NCBI GenBank assembly: GCA_964530005.1
Contig: CAZGZD010000005.1
Coordinates: forward strand, 1 to 46,139
Direction: 5' to 3'
Source: CAZGZD01 sp964530005
Lineage (GTDB): Bacteria > Patescibacteriota > Microgenomatia > UBA1406 > GWC2-37-13
Length of the DNA stretch: 46,139 nucleotides
Shown: piece after piece, positions 7,522 to 16,678 of the stretch
Numbering within the stretch: the stretch's first letter is position 1
Layout of the letters: the number at the start of each line of letters is the position of its first letter
Position numbers and translations under genes: made by a program
Notes under the pieces: model-generated
Told to the model about the DNA's origin: nothing
Seen by the model: only the letters and a program-made list of their open reading frames with translations
Databases searched by the model: none

Positions 7522-8598
7522 ATGAATCTTATGACTCTGACCGAAGTATCTTATTACGCTCGTAAGTATATGCCTTTTGCAATACTTTCAGTTCTTGTAG
7601 TTCTCATTCTTTATTATAGTGTGAAGTTGACGTTTATCTATATTGAAGCTCAAAAGCCTGTCGTACTACCCCTTGACACATCGCTTGGCAAGATTATAGT
7701 TCCCCAGATATCAAAGTCGTCAAGTAGTGCTAATCTTAAGTTCAAGCTTGATACGGTAGAAGGTGAGCCTGTGATTGCGACTGAGGCAGCTAAGGTATTT
7801 TTCATCCCAAAAAACGTCCCGCGATTTGGCTATCTTGAAAAAATAGCGCTTGTCGCAAAGACGCTTGGCTTTGAGATCTCAAACATCACTCGTCAACAGG
7901 AAGGGAATACTTTTAGTTTTCAAGGAGATAATCAAAGCCTTAGCATAGATAATGCCACCTTCAACTTCACCTACGATTACGATTTCCAAAAAGATCAAAG
8001 CGTATTCACAGATGTGGTGACTCCACAAAAGTCAGATGCGGAGCGAACTGCCAGTGACTTCTTGAAAAAAATTGGCCGATATCCTGACGAGTTGGCACAG
8101 GGTAAGACCAATACAATTTTTATGAAGTATGATCCAGTTGAAAACAAAGTCACTCCTCTTCAAGATAGGACAGATGCAAATCTTGTGGAGGTTGATTTTT
8201 ATCGCCCGGACATAGAAGGAGTACCTGTGGTGACTCCTGGCTATTTTAATAGCCAGAATTATGTCATGATGGTATTTTATGGAGACAACGTAGAGAAGCC
8301 CCCAAAGATACTGCGTGCTCAGATCAAATTCTTTGATAAATCAAGTGATCAGGTTGGATTTTACCCACTAAAAAGTGGCAAACAGGCCTATGAGGAGTTG
8401 TCGACCGGTAGTCCAAGTGCGCAGGTTGTCTCAAATAAAAGTACATCTGGCAAAATAACCATCAAAAAATTGTTCTTGGGGTATTTTGACCCGGAGATAT
8501 ATCAAGAATTTTTGCAGCCAGTATTTGTATTTGTTGGGAGTGATGATTTTGTTGGATATGTCCCAGCTATCTCTTCTGAGTACGCAGTTCAACCATAA
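7522..8598 (+). CDS. single-pass exported protein of unknown function
   Basis: A 358-residue protein with a short cytoplasmic start, one membrane anchor (about residues 18-37, FAILSVLVVLILYYSVKLTF), and a long exported part. The exported part has repeated alternating-strand sequence, for example NLVEVDFYRPDIEGVPVV and QIKFFDKSSDQVGFYPL, and ends with LFLGYFDPEIYQEFLQPVFVF. That order (a hydrophobic strand, a proline-containing LQPVFVF motif, then VGYVPAIS) recalls the exported regulatory proteins YycI/YycH and PepSY-like folds, but the similarity is only general. I do not recognise a family. It is convergent with the D,D-carboxypeptidase gene, with 15 nt between the stops. Confidence 0.75.
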   Translation: MNLMTLTEVSYYARKYMPFAILSVLVVLILYYSVKLTFIYIEAQKPVVLPLDTSLGKIIVPQISKSSSSANLKFKLDTVEGEPVIATEAAKVFFIPKNVPRFGYLEKIALVAKTLGFEISNITRQQEGNTFSFQGDNQSLSIDNATFNFTYDYDFQKDQSVFTDVVTPQKSDAERTASDFLKKIGRYPDELAQGKTNTIFMKYDPVENKVTPLQDRTDANLVEVDFYRPDIEGVPVVTPGYFNSQNYVMMVFYGDNVEKPPKILRAQIKFFDKSSDQVGFYPLKSGKQAYEELSTGSPSAQVVSNKSTSGKITIKKLFLGYFDPEIYQEFLQPVFVFVGSDDFVGYVPAISSEYAVQP

Positions 8599-8613
8599 TA
8601 ATGCGACGGGCTA

Positions 8614-9525
8614 CTACGGTATTGAGTTTTTGTAGATAACATTATTATTCAACCACTGAACAATAGTTGTGGTATCTTTGAATCTATCTTCACTTTTTAG
8701 AACAACTATTATGTATGTGTTTGATCCCTGTTTATAAAAACTTACAAGATTTTCTCCCGCCTCTTCCGTGTAGCCTGTTTTGAGACCACCTATTCCCTGA
8801 AGTTCACCGAGGAGCTGATTAACATTGCTTAGCTGATGAAAGTATTTAAATTCTGTGTCTGAGATTGATATGTTTTTGATCGAGACAATCTTGGCTAAAT
8901 ACTTATCTTTAATAAGTGCTCGTGCTGCAAGTGCCAGATCAAATGGGCTTGTGTGTTGGCCTGTTCGATCAAGCCCTGCCGGATTTTTGAAGGCGCTACT
9001 TGTCATCTTTAGATCGCTAGTTTTTTTATTCATGAGATTGATATATCGATCAAATCCATATTCATCGGCAAGTGCATATGCGCCGTCATTACCCGAATGG
9101 ATAAGGGTACCGTAAAGGAGATATTCTGCTGTAATTTTTTCACCACGGACAAGTCCCATACTCTGTCCTTCTACGCTGTCTCGTTTGACCGTGATTACTC
9201 GATCTGGTTCGTAGAGATCTCGAGCAACAAGAGCCGTGATTATTTTGGTCGTTGAGGCAGGAAGAAAATACCCATGGGGGTTTTTTTCAAATATTGGCGT
9301 GAAGGATGGTAGGTACACAACATATACTCCTTGAGCTGATACGGAAGGGTAATTGGGGAATCTTTTTATTGGATAGGGCTTTATTGAGTGTGCGAGGGCA
9401 GGAGCCTTGTGCTCGGCGAAAACATCTCTATTGTTGGAGAATATTGAAAAATAATGAGTATCTCCAGGGTAAAAAGCAAAAAGGAGAGTATAAAAACAAA
9501 AAAAGATAATAAATCGAGTTTTCAT
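8614..9525 (-). CDS. dacA: D-alanyl-D-alanine carboxypeptidase (peptidase S11, PBP5-like)
   Basis: A penicillin-binding protein that trims the terminal D-Ala from peptidoglycan stem peptides outside the membrane. All three catalytic motifs are visible (numbered from a TTG two codons upstream): S93-x-x-K96 in PASTTKI, S146-G-N148 in HSGNDG, and K251-T-G253 in GLKTGYT. A hydrophobic signal sequence covers roughly residues 5-20. At about 303 residues it is shorter than E. coli PBP5 (about 400 aa) because the C-terminal beta domain and amphipathic anchor are absent, so it may be held by an uncleaved signal peptide or released. The ATG at 9525 is preferred over the upstream TTG. It is the last gene of the minus-strand block. 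Confidence 0.93.
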   Translation of the reverse strand: MKTRFIIFFCFYTLLFAFYPGDTHYFSIFSNNRDVFAEHKAPALAHSIKPYPIKRFPNYPSVSAQGVYVVYLPSFTPIFEKNPHGYFLPASTTKIITALVARDLYEPDRVITVKRDSVEGQSMGLVRGEKITAEYLLYGTLIHSGNDGAYALADEYGFDRYINLMNKKTSDLKMTSSAFKNPAGLDRTGQHTSPFDLALAARALIKDKYLAKIVSIKNISISDTEFKYFHQLSNVNQLLGELQGIGGLKTGYTEEAGENLVSFYKQGSNTYIIVVLKSEDRFKDTTTIVQWLNNNVIYKNSIP

Positions 9526-9553
9526 AATCAATAATTAAACTTTCCTAAAATAG

Positions 9554-10945
9554 TTAGCTTTTGACCTTTATTCCCAGCTCTGCCAACTGTTCAGAAGATG
9601 CAGTAGATGGAGCGTCGATTGCGGCAGTTGTTCCTCCAGATGATGCGGGGAATGCAATTACTTCTCGAATAGATTTTTCGCCAAGTATGGCCATTAGCAA
9701 TCGATCAATACCTGGTGCGATTCCGCCATGTGGGGGCACTCCATATTCAAAGGCTGTGAGAAGATGTACAAAATCATTTTTATGCGCATCACTAAAACCA
9801 ATTAGATCAAATATCTTTTGTTGAATAGAGGAGTCATGAATTCGTATACTTCCGCCTCCGACTTCATATCCATTAAGCGATAGATCATGTTGAAGCCCTC
9901 GGACTTTTTCAGGGGCCGAATCAAGGAGCTCAATATCTTCAGGATGGGGAGCTGTGAACATATGGTGAGATGGAGCAAAGCGTGTCTTGCCCATTCCGTG
10001 GAAATATTGTTCTTCAGACGCCTTTTCAAATAGAGGAAAATCTAGAATCCAAGCAAAAGCCAGTTCATCTTTATCTTCTTTATTTTTTCTCAAATCTGGT
10101 TTGTCAGATTTATATTTTTCAATTGCCGTTTGGTGCGAAAGACGTGGCCAAGGAGTTTGTGTAATTTTTTTTTGCGGGAAGACTTCTTTAATGAGACTCG
10201 TGAAAAGCTCTTCTGTGAGAGTGAGTATGTCCTCCTGATCAACGAAAGACATCTCAAGATCCAACTGCGCGAATTCACCATATGCGCGATCTGCGCGAGG
10301 ATCTTCATCTCGGAAGCATCTGGCAATCTGGAAGTACCGCTCGATACCGGCTACCATAAGCATTTGTTTGTACTGCTGTGGGGATTGAGGTAGAGCGTAG
10401 AATTTGCCCTGCTGGAGACGAGAAGGAACCAAAAAGTCACGAGCTCCTTCAGGCGTTGTCTTAGTCAGAATTGGCGTCTCAATCTCAAGAAAATCGCGAA
10501 CCGTAAGAAAATTGCGAATAAAGTGCACAGTCTTTGCTCGAAGTGTCAGATTGTCAAGCATGCGGCGACGTCTGATGTCAAGATACCTATACTTAAGTCG
10601 CACCTCTTCATCAACCTCATATCCATCAGTATCGATGGGGAGTGGGAGGCCTTTTGATCTGGATAGCACTTCAATCTTTTTGATCTCTATCTCGATACTT
10701 CCTGTTGGGATTTTTGAATTCACAAGTTTTTCCGGTCTTTTTTTGACGAGTCCTTGCAGCTTGACCACGTATTCAGCCGATATGTCTTTGCACTCTGCGC
10801 CCCCAATGCATTGTACGACACCTGATCTATCCCGAAGATCAAGAAATACGATCTTACTGTGATCGCGCTTAGAGTCAACCCAGCCATAAAGTTCGACATC
10901 TTGTCCTTCAAGTGTGGGTGTATCAGCTACGAATATTTTTTTCAT
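9554..10945 (-). CDS. aspS: aspartyl-tRNA synthetase, form without GAD insertion
   Basis: A class II synthetase that charges tRNA-Asp. The order is an OB-fold anticodon-binding domain (1-100, with GWVDSKRD), motif 1 (about 140-165), motif 2 FRDEDPRADR (211-220), the aspartate-recognition region AQLDLEMSF, and motif 3 GGIAPGIDRLLM (407-418). Bacterial AspRS is normally about 590 residues because a GAD domain is inserted between KPDLR and FPLFE; here KPDLR (282-286) is followed almost directly by FAWILDFPLFE (297-307), so that domain is missing. The C-terminal extension is short. Bacterial features otherwise remain (HHMFTAP, VRGLQHDL, GGGSIRIHD). The gene is downstream of recJ after 56 nt, with a possible promoter of its own. 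Confidence 0.96.
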   Translation of the reverse strand: MKKIFVADTPTLEGQDVELYGWVDSKRDHSKIVFLDLRDRSGVVQCIGGAECKDISAEYVVKLQGLVKKRPEKLVNSKIPTGSIEIEIKKIEVLSRSKGLPLPIDTDGYEVDEEVRLKYRYLDIRRRRMLDNLTLRAKTVHFIRNFLTVRDFLEIETPILTKTTPEGARDFLVPSRLQQGKFYALPQSPQQYKQMLMVAGIERYFQIARCFRDEDPRADRAYGEFAQLDLEMSFVDQEDILTLTEELFTSLIKEVFPQKKITQTPWPRLSHQTAIEKYKSDKPDLRKNKEDKDELAFAWILDFPLFEKASEEQYFHGMGKTRFAPSHHMFTAPHPEDIELLDSAPEKVRGLQHDLSLNGYEVGGGSIRIHDSSIQQKIFDLIGFSDAHKNDFVHLLTAFEYGVPPHGGIAPGIDRLLMAILGEKSIREVIAFPASSGGTTAAIDAPSTASSEQLAELGIKVKS

Positions 10946-10962
10946 TGTTATTCTTGTCTAAG

Positions 10963-10968
10963 ATTATA
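10963..10968 (-). promoter_or_regulatory. possible -10 box for aspS
   Basis: TATAAT on the minus strand, 17 nt before the aspS ATG, in the 56-nt gap after recJ. No convincing -35 box. It could give aspS an internal promoter with a leader of about 10 nt. Confidence 0.35.
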
Positions 10969-11001
10969 TGAGCTATATTATAGTTGCATCCTTCAAACAA
11001 C

Positions 11002-12717
11002 TCAAGGAAACTCAACAATATCTGCGCAAAGATATTTGATCATTCCTTGTAATTTCTCTGAATGATTCCATTTATTTATCTCTACGGAGTAGACGACGTC
11101 AACTATTGAGTTCAACTGCACTTGATTTTTTTTGTGAAAGAAGAGAAGGCTTTCTAGTTGATTAGATGGATTATCAATTGCCTGCAGAATAATCTTTGCA
11201 TGATTCATCTTTTTACCCATATATTTGATGTTGACGATTTTACCCTGGCTATAAAAAAGCGGTTGAGGGTTGCTGATCCCATATGGTTCAAGACACGCAA
11301 GTCCGCGTGCAAGATCGATAGTCACCATAGAGAGAGGAATTTTAAAATCCGCCTCCATCTTTGGCTCAAGATCCTTATTTTTTATAAGGTTTTTGGACTC
11401 ACTCTCGACTTTCGCTACAAATCTCTCAAGATTTTTTCTTTCAAGACTAAAGCCCGCAGCCTGTGTATGACCGCCAACACTAAGTAGGAGATCTTTCTGC
11501 TCTTTTAAAAAATCGGTAATCGCAAATCCTGATATTGAGCGTGCAGATCCTTTGATTCCACTCCCTGAGTCAGTCATCACAATAGCTGGGCGATAAAACT
11601 CTTGAGCTACGTATGAGGCGATAAGTCCGATAATTCCCTCATGCCAGTTTTTATTATAAAGCGTGATGAGTATTGGCAGTTTTTCACCCCACTTTTGTTT
11701 TACGAGTTCTATCGCTTCGGCACGTGCTGTATCCAGAAGATTCTGACGTTTGATATTGATCTCTCCAAGTCCTTGCGCTAATTGTTGAGCTCTTTGTGGG
11801 TTGTTCGTACAAAGTAGCCGTAGTGCATTCATCGCATGTCCCAATCGTCCGGCTGCATTGATGCGTGGGGCGATAATATATCCAATTTCGTAAGGTGTGA
11901 TCTTACGATGTTCAATTCCCGCCTCTTTAAGAAGAGCGGTCAATCCTATTCTATTTACTTTTGAGAAAGCAGTGAGTCCTGCTGCAACTGTCGCTCGTGC
12001 TATTCCAACAAGGGGAACCATATCAGAGATAAGGCCAATTGTCGAAATAGCAAGGTAATCATTTTCAAAATGATTATCAAGCTGAGTCGTCGTGCTCGTA
12101 TGATCTAAGACCTTGTTTCTTTTAAGATCTTTAAAGAGTTCTTTTGCAAAGAAATATCCCACAGTCGAGCCGCTGAGTAGTGAGGTGTGAATTATTGCAT
12201 GGGCGTTTGGCAATATCTCGGGTTTGAGATGGTGATCTGTAATGATGACGTCTATTCCGAGTTTTTTGGCGTAGGCGACTTGTTCAACCGCTGTGATTCC
12301 ATGATCAACGCTTATGATAAGACCAGGATTATATTCTTTTTTTATCGTGTCAAGCGCCACTTGCGAAAATCCATAGCCTTCGTGAAGTCGGTGGGGAACA
12401 TAAGGCATGGCGTTAAATCCCATCAAATGCAGAGACTCCCACAAGACAGTACCACCTGTGATACCATCAGCATCATAATCTGTATACACGATTATTATCT
12501 CACCTTTCGCGTGGGCATCTATGAGCCGCATGTAGGCTTTTTGGTATTGCGGCATAAGATCTATATCAATATCCTTAATAGATATATTTTGGGGAGAAGG
12601 AGGATTTAGAAATAGTTTTTTGTCTTTTATCCCTCTAGACTTAAGTAGTATATTTATGATCTCATCTGCATTGATCTGCCGGCCATCATCAATCTCATAT
12701 TTGTAGGCAATCTTCAT
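11002..12717 (-). CDS. recJ: single-stranded-DNA-specific exonuclease RecJ
   Basis: A 571-residue DHH-superfamily nuclease that degrades single-stranded DNA 5'-3' in recombination and repair. Metal-binding motifs are intact: YTDYDADGITG (D80, D82, D84), SVDHG (D138) and DHH (161-163). The glycine-rich DHHA1 motif SVGGHTQAAGFSLE lies around 410-425, and an OB-like C-terminal domain follows. It starts 3 nt after the rmuC stop, so the two are one transcription unit and probably translationally coupled; both act on DNA ends. The length is typical for compact RecJ. Confidence 0.95.
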   Translation of the reverse strand: MKIAYKYEIDDGRQINADEIINILLKSRGIKDKKLFLNPPSPQNISIKDIDIDLMPQYQKAYMRLIDAHAKGEIIIVYTDYDADGITGGTVLWESLHLMGFNAMPYVPHRLHEGYGFSQVALDTIKKEYNPGLIISVDHGITAVEQVAYAKKLGIDVIITDHHLKPEILPNAHAIIHTSLLSGSTVGYFFAKELFKDLKRNKVLDHTSTTTQLDNHFENDYLAISTIGLISDMVPLVGIARATVAAGLTAFSKVNRIGLTALLKEAGIEHRKITPYEIGYIIAPRINAAGRLGHAMNALRLLCTNNPQRAQQLAQGLGEINIKRQNLLDTARAEAIELVKQKWGEKLPILITLYNKNWHEGIIGLIASYVAQEFYRPAIVMTDSGSGIKGSARSISGFAITDFLKEQKDLLLSVGGHTQAAGFSLERKNLERFVAKVESESKNLIKNKDLEPKMEADFKIPLSMVTIDLARGLACLEPYGISNPQPLFYSQGKIVNIKYMGKKMNHAKIILQAIDNPSNQLESLLFFHKKNQVQLNSIVDVVYSVEINKWNHSEKLQGMIKYLCADIVEFP

Positions 12718-12720
12718 AGA

Positions 12721-14012
12721 CTAATTTTGCTTCTCGGAGACAACATCCAGAAGAGGAGTGGGAGTATGCTCGGGTTCTTCGAGTCGTATCTTATCGACTG
12801 TTTTCAAAAGTTGCTTGGTGCGGGTGCTGTCTACTTTGTTGTACTGGTCAGTAAGTGACACAATTCTATCTCCGATTTTTTCAAACTCTTCATTGTACTT
12901 GGTGAATTCTTCCTCAAAAAGCTGAATGTAGGTGATGATATTTCGTACATTTTTTTGATACTTAAAATTATCGTAGGACTGCCTGATAAGTCGCAAAATT
13001 GCGGTGAAGCTAAAAGGCCCAGCAAATATCACTTTTTGCCGCATTCCCTCCGACCATACACTGTTGAGTCGTTCGTAGATATAGGAAAAAATCATCTCAT
13101 TGGGGATAAACATAATGACAAAATCAACCGTATTGTCTGCGGGATTGATGTAGTTTCTGTTTGTCAGTTGTTTGATTTTTTCTTTNNNNNNNNNNNNNNN
13201 NNNNNNNNNNNNNNNNNNNNNNNNNNNNNNNNNNNNNNNNNNNNNNNNNNNNNNNNNNNNNNNNNNNNNNNNNNNNNNNNNNNNNTATTGTCTGCGGGAT
13301 TGATGTAGTTTCTGTTTGTCAGTTGTTTGATTTTTTCTTTTACATCTCGTTCAAACGCTTTAAGATGTTCTCGCTTGGCGGCTTTATCTGTCGTCTCTGT
13401 TGATTTTTGAAGATTATTGTAGGGGAACTTAGAATCAACATTTATCTTGACTCCGTCTGGCAGAAGAATTGTAAAATCTGGTCTTTCGGCACTACCTTTT
13501 GATGCAGTATTGACTTTGTAGTCTACTCCTTTGACAAATCCCGTCATCTTAAGAAGATCTTCTGCTACCTGCTCGCCAAATTGTCCTCTGAGTTGATTGT
13601 TTGAGAGTACATTTTTGAGGCCTTCTGTAGTGAATGATAATTGCTCTGTGACTTTTTGGTTATTCTCAAGCTGGGCTTTGACTTCTCTGAATGAGCCGAT
13701 TGTTTGCTTATCACTGTCCTCGACTTTTTTGTTGGTTTCTTTAAGTTCCTGCTGCATCTTTAGGATGAGCTTTTCAATAGAGTCCTTTTTGTTGGAAAGA
13801 TCATTCATAATCTCACTTTTTTTTCCATCAAGAGATTGATTCGATACTGTTGCGAGTTTCTCTATCGCATCTCGAAATGACGCATCTATCTTCTTTTGAA
13901 CATCGCTGGCGAACTTATCTGTATTATGTGCGTTGCGGCTTTTGAGTATCAAAAACACTCCTACCGCAGTCAACAAACCAAGAGCTATACCAAAAATGAG
14001 ATACAGAATCAT
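12721..14012 (-). CDS. rmuC: DNA recombination protein RmuC, interrupted only by a false assembly gap
   Basis: The N-terminal part (282-codon frame from the ATG at 14012) has a membrane anchor (ILYLIFGIALGLLTAVGVFLI), a coiled coil (about 35-105) and the start of the RmuC nuclease-like domain (NNQLRGQFGEQVAEDLL, VDSKFPYNNL). The C-terminal part lies at 12721-13130 (IMFIPNEMIFSYIYE onward). The 100 N at 13186-13285 are flanked by the same 55 nt on both sides (13131-13185 and 13286-13340). Removing one copy plus the N makes a single 1137-nt frame of 378 codons, reading NPADN-TVDFVIMFIP across the join, which is exactly RmuC-like. The gene is therefore intact. RmuC limits inversions and rearrangements at DNA ends and sits here with recJ. 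Confidence 0.92.
13131..13340. other. scaffold gap of 100 N with duplicated 55-nt flanks (assembly artefact)
   Basis: N run 13186-13285. The 55 nt before it (13131-13185) are identical to the 55 nt after it (13286-13340). Two contigs that actually overlap were placed with a default gap between them. The real sequence should be 155 nt shorter here. Confidence 0.93.
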
Positions 14013-14040
14013 AGAAGGAAAAATTTACGCAAATAATAAG

Positions 14041-14057
14041 CCTCTATATTATAGAGG
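14041..14057. promoter_or_regulatory. small palindrome with -10-like boxes before rmuC
   Basis: CCTCTAT-att-ATAGAGG, a 7-bp perfect stem in the 93-nt gap between the DHH gene and rmuC. On the minus strand it overlaps a TATAAT, with another TATAAT just upstream, so it may mark an rmuC-recJ promoter, a processing hairpin or both. There is no U-run, so it is not a standard terminator. Confidence 0.35.
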
Positions 14058-14105
14058 ATTATATTTGGGAATGAAATTCAGGAAGATGGCACTTATGAAA
14101 TTTTT

Positions 14106-15170
14106 TTAGGAGGATTGATTGCCACGAAAGATTTTTGGTTTGAGCCAGTCTTTGGGGGCTGGTTTATCCACGACCATCTTCTCTCGCTCAATTGTCTCAA
14201 GCGTGCTTGCGATCTCAACTTCGTGCTGAGGTGGTTTTTGTGGGTTTATTGGTGCTTGTTGAGCAATTGGTTGGCTCTGAGCTATTTTTTGTGGTGGCGC
14301 AGGTTGTTCAAATTCAAAATCATCTTCCTCCTCCTCTACGCTATCTGAAGAGGGAAAGGGTTGTGGAGTAGGCTCATACATTGGTTGTCTCAGGACTTGG
14401 GGACTTTGAGGTCTTAGTACTTGGGATTGGGCAGGGGCTTTTTTTTGGGCTCCGAGTTTGAGTAGTTGTGAGGCGGTCTCAAATGTTGTGGCATTGACTG
14501 AATATGAGGTGAAATTATTCGTTGCAGCCATAAGTCCTGCGTATAGATTGGTAGCGATCTCACGATCGATCTGGACTCCAAGCGCTTTAATTATAGAAAG
14601 TGCGAGTTCAGAGGTCGATGTTGCTGCTTTTTGGACAAAATTGACTTTGCCAAAATAAGAATTCGCTAAGTGACGATCTATATTGATTACAGTTGCTGTG
14701 GTAAATTGTTGCTGATTTTGCTCGTAGAGACCGCCCAATGATTTGAGAGACGAAGCATCGACTGTGATTAAAAAGTCGACAACTCCACCGGTAAATGAAT
14801 AGGATACTTGGTTGGGATCGAGCTTCGGAAACCCTTCCCGCGGTGTGATTATTAGATTGAAGGTCTCATCCTGAATATTGTAATCAACTTTATCAACAGA
14901 GCCGTCTCTGTAGGGAAACGAAATTGCAAGGTTGTCGCCAGATGTCTCAGGCGCAGGCTTAATTTTATCAGCCGCAATCAGGTCTGAGGTGACTGGGGTT
15001 GAACAAGCGAGTGATACATTTTTCCCCAGCTTAACAAGTGCAAGGTATAGCGCGCAGGCTGCGGCAATACTATCTGCCTGCGGATTTTCACGAAGACAAA
15101 TAATGCCTGATACATGTGTATTGAGCGCCTCAACAACTTGATTTAGTGAGGTTCCACTTGTGTTATCCAT
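14106..15170 (-). CDS. degenerate DHH-family (NrnA-like) protein with disordered tail
   Basis: A 354-residue protein. Residues 1-240 follow the layout of DHH/DHHA1 phosphoesterases such as NrnA (oligoribonuclease/pAp phosphatase), but key metal ligands have changed. The usual HxNPDGD-type motif is RENPQAD (27-33), the DHH triad is DRH in NIDRHLANSYFG, and the aspartate of the LYxGhxxDT motif is replaced in LYAGLMAATNNF. Only the VDAS aspartate and the second motif-I aspartate remain. Residues from about 245 are rich in Pro, Gln and acidic residues and probably disordered. The gene begins 1 nt after the infB stop, so it is coupled to translation-factor expression; in many bacteria an NrnA gene also sits downstream of infB. 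Probably not a normal phosphoesterase; it may bind nucleotides or RNA. Confidence 0.75.
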   Translation of the reverse strand: MDNTSGTSLNQVVEALNTHVSGIICLRENPQADSIAAACALYLALVKLGKNVSLACSTPVTSDLIAADKIKPAPETSGDNLAISFPYRDGSVDKVDYNIQDETFNLIITPREGFPKLDPNQVSYSFTGGVVDFLITVDASSLKSLGGLYEQNQQQFTTATVINIDRHLANSYFGKVNFVQKAATSTSELALSIIKALGVQIDREIATNLYAGLMAATNNFTSYSVNATTFETASQLLKLGAQKKAPAQSQVLRPQSPQVLRQPMYEPTPQPFPSSDSVEEEEDDFEFEQPAPPQKIAQSQPIAQQAPINPQKPPQHEVEIASTLETIEREKMVVDKPAPKDWLKPKIFRGNQSS

Positions 15171-15171
15171 A

Positions 15172-16623
15172 CTATAAGATAGATTTTATCACATCACCTA
15201 TAGTAATGTCAAGGGGTGGAGATATCAGAATTCCGGCCTCTTCATCTTTTTTTACCTCCTCCACCTTTTTAGCTCTTTGTCTGAGAGATATGAGCTTTGA
15301 GGTAGAGATGAGGTTCGTGCCTCGGTGTAGTTCGATAGAATCTCCAAGGTTGATCTTACCCTTGGTTACCTTTATTCCATATACCTTTTCTCCATCGATA
15401 ATGAAATTCGCCAACACTTTTGCCTCTCCCTTAAGAGTCTTTTCTTGTATTTCTTTTTCACGAATTAGCTGTGCCACTTCGGATAGCTCATCAAGCGCCT
15501 CATATATGATGTTGTACGTCTTGATAATCACTTTTTCTTGTTTGGCAGCATCAACAACAGTCGCATCAGGCTTTACACTAAATCCTATTATTATGGCACC
15601 TGCTGTCTTCGCCAAAAATACATCTGATTTATGAATATCGCCAACAGCTTGAAGGACTATCTGTATATTACTTTGTTTTGAAAGAGCAGTGACAATAGCT
15701 TCAAGTGAACCCTGCGCATCTGCTTTAATGACAAGTGAAAGCTTTTTTTCAGTCTCTTGGTTGAGAGATTCAAGAATACCAAGAGCGGGGACTTGGGTCT
15801 GGTTTGCTGAAGGCGCTGCGTCTTGCTCAATGCGTGTTAGAATTGTTCCGACTTCTGGCATTGCACTAAATCCCAAAAGCTCAAAAGGCGCACAAGGTAC
15901 CACTTCTCGAATCATAGTGCCTCTATCGTTAACCATCGATCGGACTTTTACTCGCTTATCTTGGGCAAATACAGTGTCTCCAATTCGGAGAGTGCCATTT
16001 TTTATGATACAACTTGCCACAACGCCTCGCCTATCTTTTTTTGTTTCGATAATTACAATCTCGGGCGGAGCATCTTTGTCAAAGGTAAGATTGAGATCGG
16101 CTGCCATAAGAAGAATTGACTCGAGAAGATCGGGTACGCCAACGCCTGTTTTGGCCGATATTGCAAGTGCTGGTACCTGACCTCCTTTTTGCTCAATCAT
16201 CACCTCATACTTGAGTAGGTCTCTATAGACTTTTTCCGGATTTGTGTCGGGCATATCGATTTTATTGACGACGACAATGAAGGGGAGCTTAGCTTCCTGT
16301 ATGTGTTGGATTGATTCAATTGTCTGTGGCTTGAGAGAATCTTTGACATCGACTATAAGTAGCGCAATATCTGCGACTGTCGCGCCTCGTGCTCGAAGCT
16401 TAGAGAATGCCTCGTGGCCCGGTGTATCGATGAATGTGATCTTGTCTTGCTGATATCCTTTTATTCCGGTTGAGATTTCGTATCCTCCAATTTTTTGTGT
16501 GATTCCGCCAGCTTCACCTTCGGTGAGTGCTGTTTTTCTAATATAGTCCAGAAGCGTCGTCTTGCCGTGATCGACATGGCCGAGTATTGCGACAACAGGT
16601 GGACGTGGAGTAGTAGGCGACAT
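15172..16623 (-). CDS. infB: translation initiation factor IF-2, short form
   Basis: The GTPase that positions fMet-tRNA on the small subunit and promotes subunit joining. At 483 residues it consists only of the conserved core: the G domain starts at residue 8 with GHVDHGKT (15-22), then DTPGH (66-70), NKID (120-123) and SAKTG, followed by the beta-barrel domain II, domain III and the C-terminal fMet-tRNA-binding barrel (LGDSIELHRG region). The long N-terminal extension of typical bacterial IF-2 (several hundred residues) is completely absent. The gene is 55 nt downstream of nusA, in the classic nusA-infB order. A reduced IF-2 is of interest beside the many apparently leaderless genes here. 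Confidence 0.97.
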   Translation of the reverse strand: MSPTTPRPPVVAILGHVDHGKTTLLDYIRKTALTEGEAGGITQKIGGYEISTGIKGYQQDKITFIDTPGHEAFSKLRARGATVADIALLIVDVKDSLKPQTIESIQHIQEAKLPFIVVVNKIDMPDTNPEKVYRDLLKYEVMIEQKGGQVPALAISAKTGVGVPDLLESILLMAADLNLTFDKDAPPEIVIIETKKDRRGVVASCIIKNGTLRIGDTVFAQDKRVKVRSMVNDRGTMIREVVPCAPFELLGFSAMPEVGTILTRIEQDAAPSANQTQVPALGILESLNQETEKKLSLVIKADAQGSLEAIVTALSKQSNIQIVLQAVGDIHKSDVFLAKTAGAIIIGFSVKPDATVVDAAKQEKVIIKTYNIIYEALDELSEVAQLIREKEIQEKTLKGEAKVLANFIIDGEKVYGIKVTKGKINLGDSIELHRGTNLISTSKLISLRQRAKKVEEVKKDEEAGILISPPLDITIGDVIKSIL

Positions 16624-16678
16624 AGCGAATATTCAATGTAAGTGAAATTTATGTAATCAGCCCTTATTTGGACTTTAG

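Noticed and set aside
12721..14012. rmuC split into two genes or a frameshifted pseudogene
   Set aside because: The flanks of the N run are the same 55 nt and the frame is restored on collapsing them, so the gene is whole.
14041..14057. Intrinsic terminator before rmuC
   Set aside because: The stem is AT-rich and no U tract follows; it overlaps -10-like boxes instead.
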